The translations under genes and the position numbers were made by a program. From Acholeplasmataceae bacterium (GTDB lineage Bacteria; Bacillota_I; Bacilli_A; Acholeplasmatales; Acholeplasmataceae): DNA of 35,888 bases. Every line of letters begins with the position of its first letter. Position 1 is the first letter of the stretch. The notes beneath the pieces were generated by a model, which was given only the letters and a program-made list of their open reading frames with translations, searched no databases and was not told the origin of the DNA. Where the stretch lies: the NCBI GenBank assembly GCA_011620375.1, contig WOZH01000024.1, positions 1 to 35,888 on the forward strand, given 5' to 3'. Positions 33,634 through 35,888 of this stretch are shown in pieces.

Positions 33634-34071
33634 TTAAAGCTGCATATGTAATATAATAGCAACTATCAAATTAGGAATAATAGAAATCATTGGTAGCGCA
33701 ATATAGACTTTTGCTATCGGGTTTTCTTTAACATTATTTTGATAGTTATAATAATCTTCTTTGGGTCGTCGACCTACTAGAATTAGAAAGAATGATTTTA
33801 TACCATAGACGACTGGGGATAGAATATTTAAATTAGCCATGAGTACCATCCATCCAATAAAAAACCATAAAAAAGCAGTGAGATAAAAAGCGTTGACTAA
33901 TGCCATAAGATCAAGACTACGTTGCCACATTAAACCAAAACCGTTAAGCAATGTTGAACCTAAAATACTGATTAAGATATATATAATGATTCTTTTTCTT
34001 TTTATTTTTTTTCTGTCGACAGGATCTAAATAGTCGATATCAATCGTCTTTTTGTCATTATTTTCATTCAT
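33634..34071 (-). CDS. DUF3899-like small membrane protein
   Basis: A 145-residue protein with a charged N-terminus (NENNDKK...RKKIKRKR) and four hydrophobic segments (about 31-48, 56-80, 83-100 and 122-142). Its layout of paired helices, a glycine-aromatic turn and a Lys/Tyr-rich loop (GRRPKEDYYNYQNN) resembles DUF3899 proteins of Gram-positive bacteria, whose function is unknown. The open frame extends to 34167, but AAGGAG (minus, 34086-34081) sits 9 nt before ATG 34071. Convergent with the opp operon and divergent from the ATPase gene. Confidence 0.75.
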   Translation of the reverse strand: MNENNDKKTIDIDYLDPVDRKKIKRKRIIIYILISILGSTLLNGFGLMWQRSLDLMALVNAFYLTAFLWFFIGWMVLMANLNILSPVVYGIKSFFLILVGRRPKEDYYNYQNNVKENPIAKVYIALPMISIIPNLIVAIILHMQL

Positions 34072-34098
34072 ATACCATTTCTCCTTATGCATATACCT

Positions 34099-34127
34099 AT
34101 TATACATGGTTGCATATGTTTTTGGAA
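34099..34127 (-). promoter_or_regulatory. Promoter of the DUF3899-like gene
   Basis: On minus, TTCCAA (34127-34122), 17 nt, then TATAAT (34104-34099). Confidence 0.55.
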
Positions 34128-34152
34128 GTAGTATCATTAATTGAAATTTACT

Positions 34153-34165
34153 GTGCATCATGCAC
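34153..34165. promoter_or_regulatory. Palindrome between divergent promoters
   Basis: GTGCAT-C-ATGCAC is a perfect 6-1-6 palindrome, 22 nt upstream of the ATPase gene's extended -10 and 25 nt upstream of the minus-strand -35. A shared operator is possible. Confidence 0.35.
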
Positions 34166-34186
34166 ATTTTTTTATGTTTAAATTCT

Positions 34187-34195
34187 TGTTATAAT
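34187..34195 (+). promoter_or_regulatory. Extended -10 promoter of the sugar ATPase gene
   Basis: TGTTATAAT is an extended -10 element 33 nt before the ATG; only a T run occupies the -35 position. Confidence 0.6.
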
Positions 34196-34228
34196 GAAAT
34201 TAACTTGGGAAAAAGAAAGGATACATAT

Positions 34229-35413
34229 ATGGCTACTTTAAAATTAGCAGATATTAACAAGGTTTACCCAAATGGTGTTCAAGCCGTTTTCGATTTTAAC
34301 CTTTCAATTAGAGATAAGGAATTCATCGTTTTTGTTGGTCCATCAGGATGTGGGAAATCCACGACATTACGCATGATTGCTGGTCTTGAAGAAATCACGT
34401 CAGGTGAATTATATATTGATGATGAACTCGTCAATGATAAAGCACCAAAGGATCGTAACATCGCAATGGTTTTCCAATCATATGCGCTATATCCCCATAT
34501 GACGGTATATGATAACATGGCATTTGGTCTTAAATTGAGAAAGATGCCAAAAGACATCATTGAGAAGAAGGTCATGGATGCGGCTGAAATTCTTGGTCTA
34601 GTTCCTTATTTAAAGCGCAAACCAAAAGCTTTATCAGGTGGACAAAGACAACGTGTAGCATTAGGACGTGCGATTGTCCGCGATGCGAAGGTCTTCTTGA
34701 TGGATGAACCGTTATCAAACCTTGATGCAAAATTGCGTGTACAAATGCGTGGTGAACTAATCAAACTTCATAACACGATTGAAACAACAACGATTTATGT
34801 TACTCATGACCAAATTGAAGCGATGACCATGGCTCATAGAATTGTTGTTATGAAAGATGGCTATATCATGCAGGTCGGTGCACCAAAAGACATTTATGAT
34901 CATCCCCAAAACTTATTTGTAGCAGGTTTTATTGGCACACCACCAATGAATTTCATTCATGGTAGAGTTGATAGCAAGGGTATTTTTAGAAGTGGTAAAT
35001 ATACGTTGCAAATTCCTGATGACAAAATGGAAATAATCAAATTTAACAAATTTATCGATAAAGATATCATCCTAGGTATTCGTCCCGAAGATATCCATGA
35101 TTCGAAAGTGGTCATGGAAGCATATCCTAAAGCTGTGTTGGACATCATTGTTGATGTTGCCGAATTATTAGGTTCCGAAACAAACGTTTACACACAAATT
35201 AATGAAGATCACATCTGTGCTGTTATTAGTGCACGTGCAGGTGTTCATATTGGCGACACGATGAAACTGACCATTGATATGAATAAAATTCATTTCTTCG
35301 ATCCAGATACTGAAAACGTCATGAAACTTGATGAACCACTAAAGCCAAAGAAGATTATGAAGACTGAAGCGGATGCTGAAGCAGAAGCGAACCAAAAAAA
35401 ATCTAAAAAATAA
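34229..35413 (+). CDS. msmX: Multi-sugar ABC transporter ATPase, MsmX/UgpC type
   Basis: Energises carbohydrate importers. The 394-residue protein has Walker A GPSGCGKST (37-45), Q-loop VFQSYALYPHMTVYDN, signature LSGGQRQR (135-142), Walker B FLMDEPLSNLDAKLR, and a TOBE/MOP regulatory domain (about 240-370) with LGIRPEDIHDS. A Lys/Glu/Ala-rich tail follows. AAAGG 8 nt before ATG 34229 fixes the start; the frame extends to 34160 without support. No permease or sugar-binding gene is near, so like MsmX of Bacillus it probably serves several transporters encoded elsewhere. UgpC is an equally good name. Confidence 0.93.
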   Translation: MATLKLADINKVYPNGVQAVFDFNLSIRDKEFIVFVGPSGCGKSTTLRMIAGLEEITSGELYIDDELVNDKAPKDRNIAMVFQSYALYPHMTVYDNMAFGLKLRKMPKDIIEKKVMDAAEILGLVPYLKRKPKALSGGQRQRVALGRAIVRDAKVFLMDEPLSNLDAKLRVQMRGELIKLHNTIETTTIYVTHDQIEAMTMAHRIVVMKDGYIMQVGAPKDIYDHPQNLFVAGFIGTPPMNFIHGRVDSKGIFRSGKYTLQIPDDKMEIIKFNKFIDKDIILGIRPEDIHDSKVVMEAYPKAVLDIIVDVAELLGSETNVYTQINEDHICAVISARAGVHIGDTMKLTIDMNKIHFFDPDTENVMKLDEPLKPKKIMKTEADAEAEANQKKSKK

Positions 35414-35416
35414 ATT

Positions 35417-35441
35417 AAAGGCCTTGTGGCCTTTTCTTTTT
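35417..35441 (+). terminator. Terminator after the ATPase gene
   Basis: AAAGGCC-TTGT-GGCCTTT followed by TCTTTTT. The T tract ends beside the next gene's SD. Confidence 0.85.
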
Positions 35442-35451
35442 GGAGAAAACA

Positions 35452-35880
35452 ATGATTGAATATATATTACACGAGAAAAATCAAACGGTTATTTATCAAA
35501 CAGATGAAGTGGTGACATATAACGAATCAAATTTGTCCATCATAAAAAGAATTTGTCTTTATCATCTGTTTACGTATGAAGGTTATTTGAAAGCGATTAA
35601 ATATTATTTTAATTTTCATTACCATATTCCAATTTATATTGACGAAGAGTTGCAATTATTTTCAACGGGTGGCGTAAAGGAATATGAGAATATTTGGATT
35701 AATTACGCAAGCATTGAATCGATTATCTATCTAGATAAAGGCATCAAATTGACGTTTACCAGTCATCGTATATTGATTATAGCATTGTCTAGACAATCAT
35801 TTCACGAACAAATCAAACGTTTAGCGGCGATAAAGTTTCATATAAGTAAACATTTTCATGGACTTGAATATAGAAAATGA
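35452..35880 (+). CDS. comK: ComK-like competence transcription factor
   Basis: A 142-residue protein that matches the ComK pattern over its length: SIIKRICLYHLFTYEGYLKA, then HIPIYIDEELQLFSTGG, IWINYASIESI and a C-terminal FTSHRILIIALSRQSFHEQIKRL. These parallel ComK's C-x-x-x-G-x-x-Y-EGR, HKVPIAI, IWISHSHIENI and LPVSYRSFENQ blocks. ComK activates DNA-uptake genes in Bacillus; here the target is unknown, and no com genes are near. GGAGA before ATG 35452 supports the start over an in-frame TTG at 35440. The terminator of the ATPase gene lies just upstream, so any private promoter is hidden in or before that gene's end. Confidence 0.75.
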   Translation: MIEYILHEKNQTVIYQTDEVVTYNESNLSIIKRICLYHLFTYEGYLKAIKYYFNFHYHIPIYIDEELQLFSTGGVKEYENIWINYASIESIIYLDKGIKLTFTSHRILIIALSRQSFHEQIKRLAAIKFHISKHFHGLEYRK

Positions 35881-35888
35881 TTATGAAT

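Overview
The window looks like chromosome from a low-GC, probably wall-less Firmicutes/Tenericutes relative (Acholeplasmatales, Izemoplasmatales or Haloplasma type; genus not decidable here). Reasons: AT-rich DNA with clear Shine-Dalgarno sites and TTGACA/TATAAT promoters; many secreted lipoproteins; a surface protein held by a C-terminal membrane helix with no LPXTG sorting signal; and an OppF carrying a very large insert of a kind known from mollicutes. The genetic code is standard: many genes end in TGA, and the only tRNA-Trp has anticodon CCA. Metabolism looks anaerobic and fermentative (single-chain pyruvate:ferredoxin oxidoreductase, threonine breakdown to glycine and acetyl-CoA).

Layout. 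1-2.5 kb: tdh-kbl threonine catabolism operon. 2.5-6.2 kb: four single tRNA genes (His on minus; Trp, Gln(CTG), Leu(TAG) on plus) alternating with three membrane or surface proteins of unknown role. 6.2-11.2 kb: a cold-shock protein on minus, a long intergenic region with a PerR-like box, then bcp and nifJ. 11.3-16.1 kb: a zinc-ribbon/multi-TM/BspA-LRR protein and an S41-type protease-like lipoprotein with a Listeria-Bacteroides (InlB B) repeat. 16.1-21.2 kb: a minus-strand terminator with a possible short transcript, then sufCDSUB behind a promoter overlapped by a strong dyad. 21.2-23.4 kb: a trypsin-like lipoprotein protease, its catalytically dead paralogue, and a regulator with a PucR-type HTH. 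23.5-33.6 kb: oppA with two B repeats, then oppBCDF followed by a B-repeat lipoprotein and a small membrane protein in one run of overlapping genes. 33.6-35.9 kb: a convergent DUF3899-like membrane protein, an orphan MsmX/UgpC-type ATPase and a ComK-like regulator.

How the parts fit. Bcp and the Suf system protect or build the Fe-S clusters that PFOR needs. The Opp cluster imports peptides; secreted proteases and the PucR-HTH regulator beside it suggest a peptide-scavenging surface programme, and B repeats on OppA, the S41-like protein and the operon-end lipoprotein suggest a shared surface module. Perfect or near-perfect cre-like sites lie upstream of oppA, suf and tdh, hinting at CcpA-type carbon control. 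Most transcription units end in good intrinsic terminators. No insertion sequence, phage gene or CRISPR array was seen.
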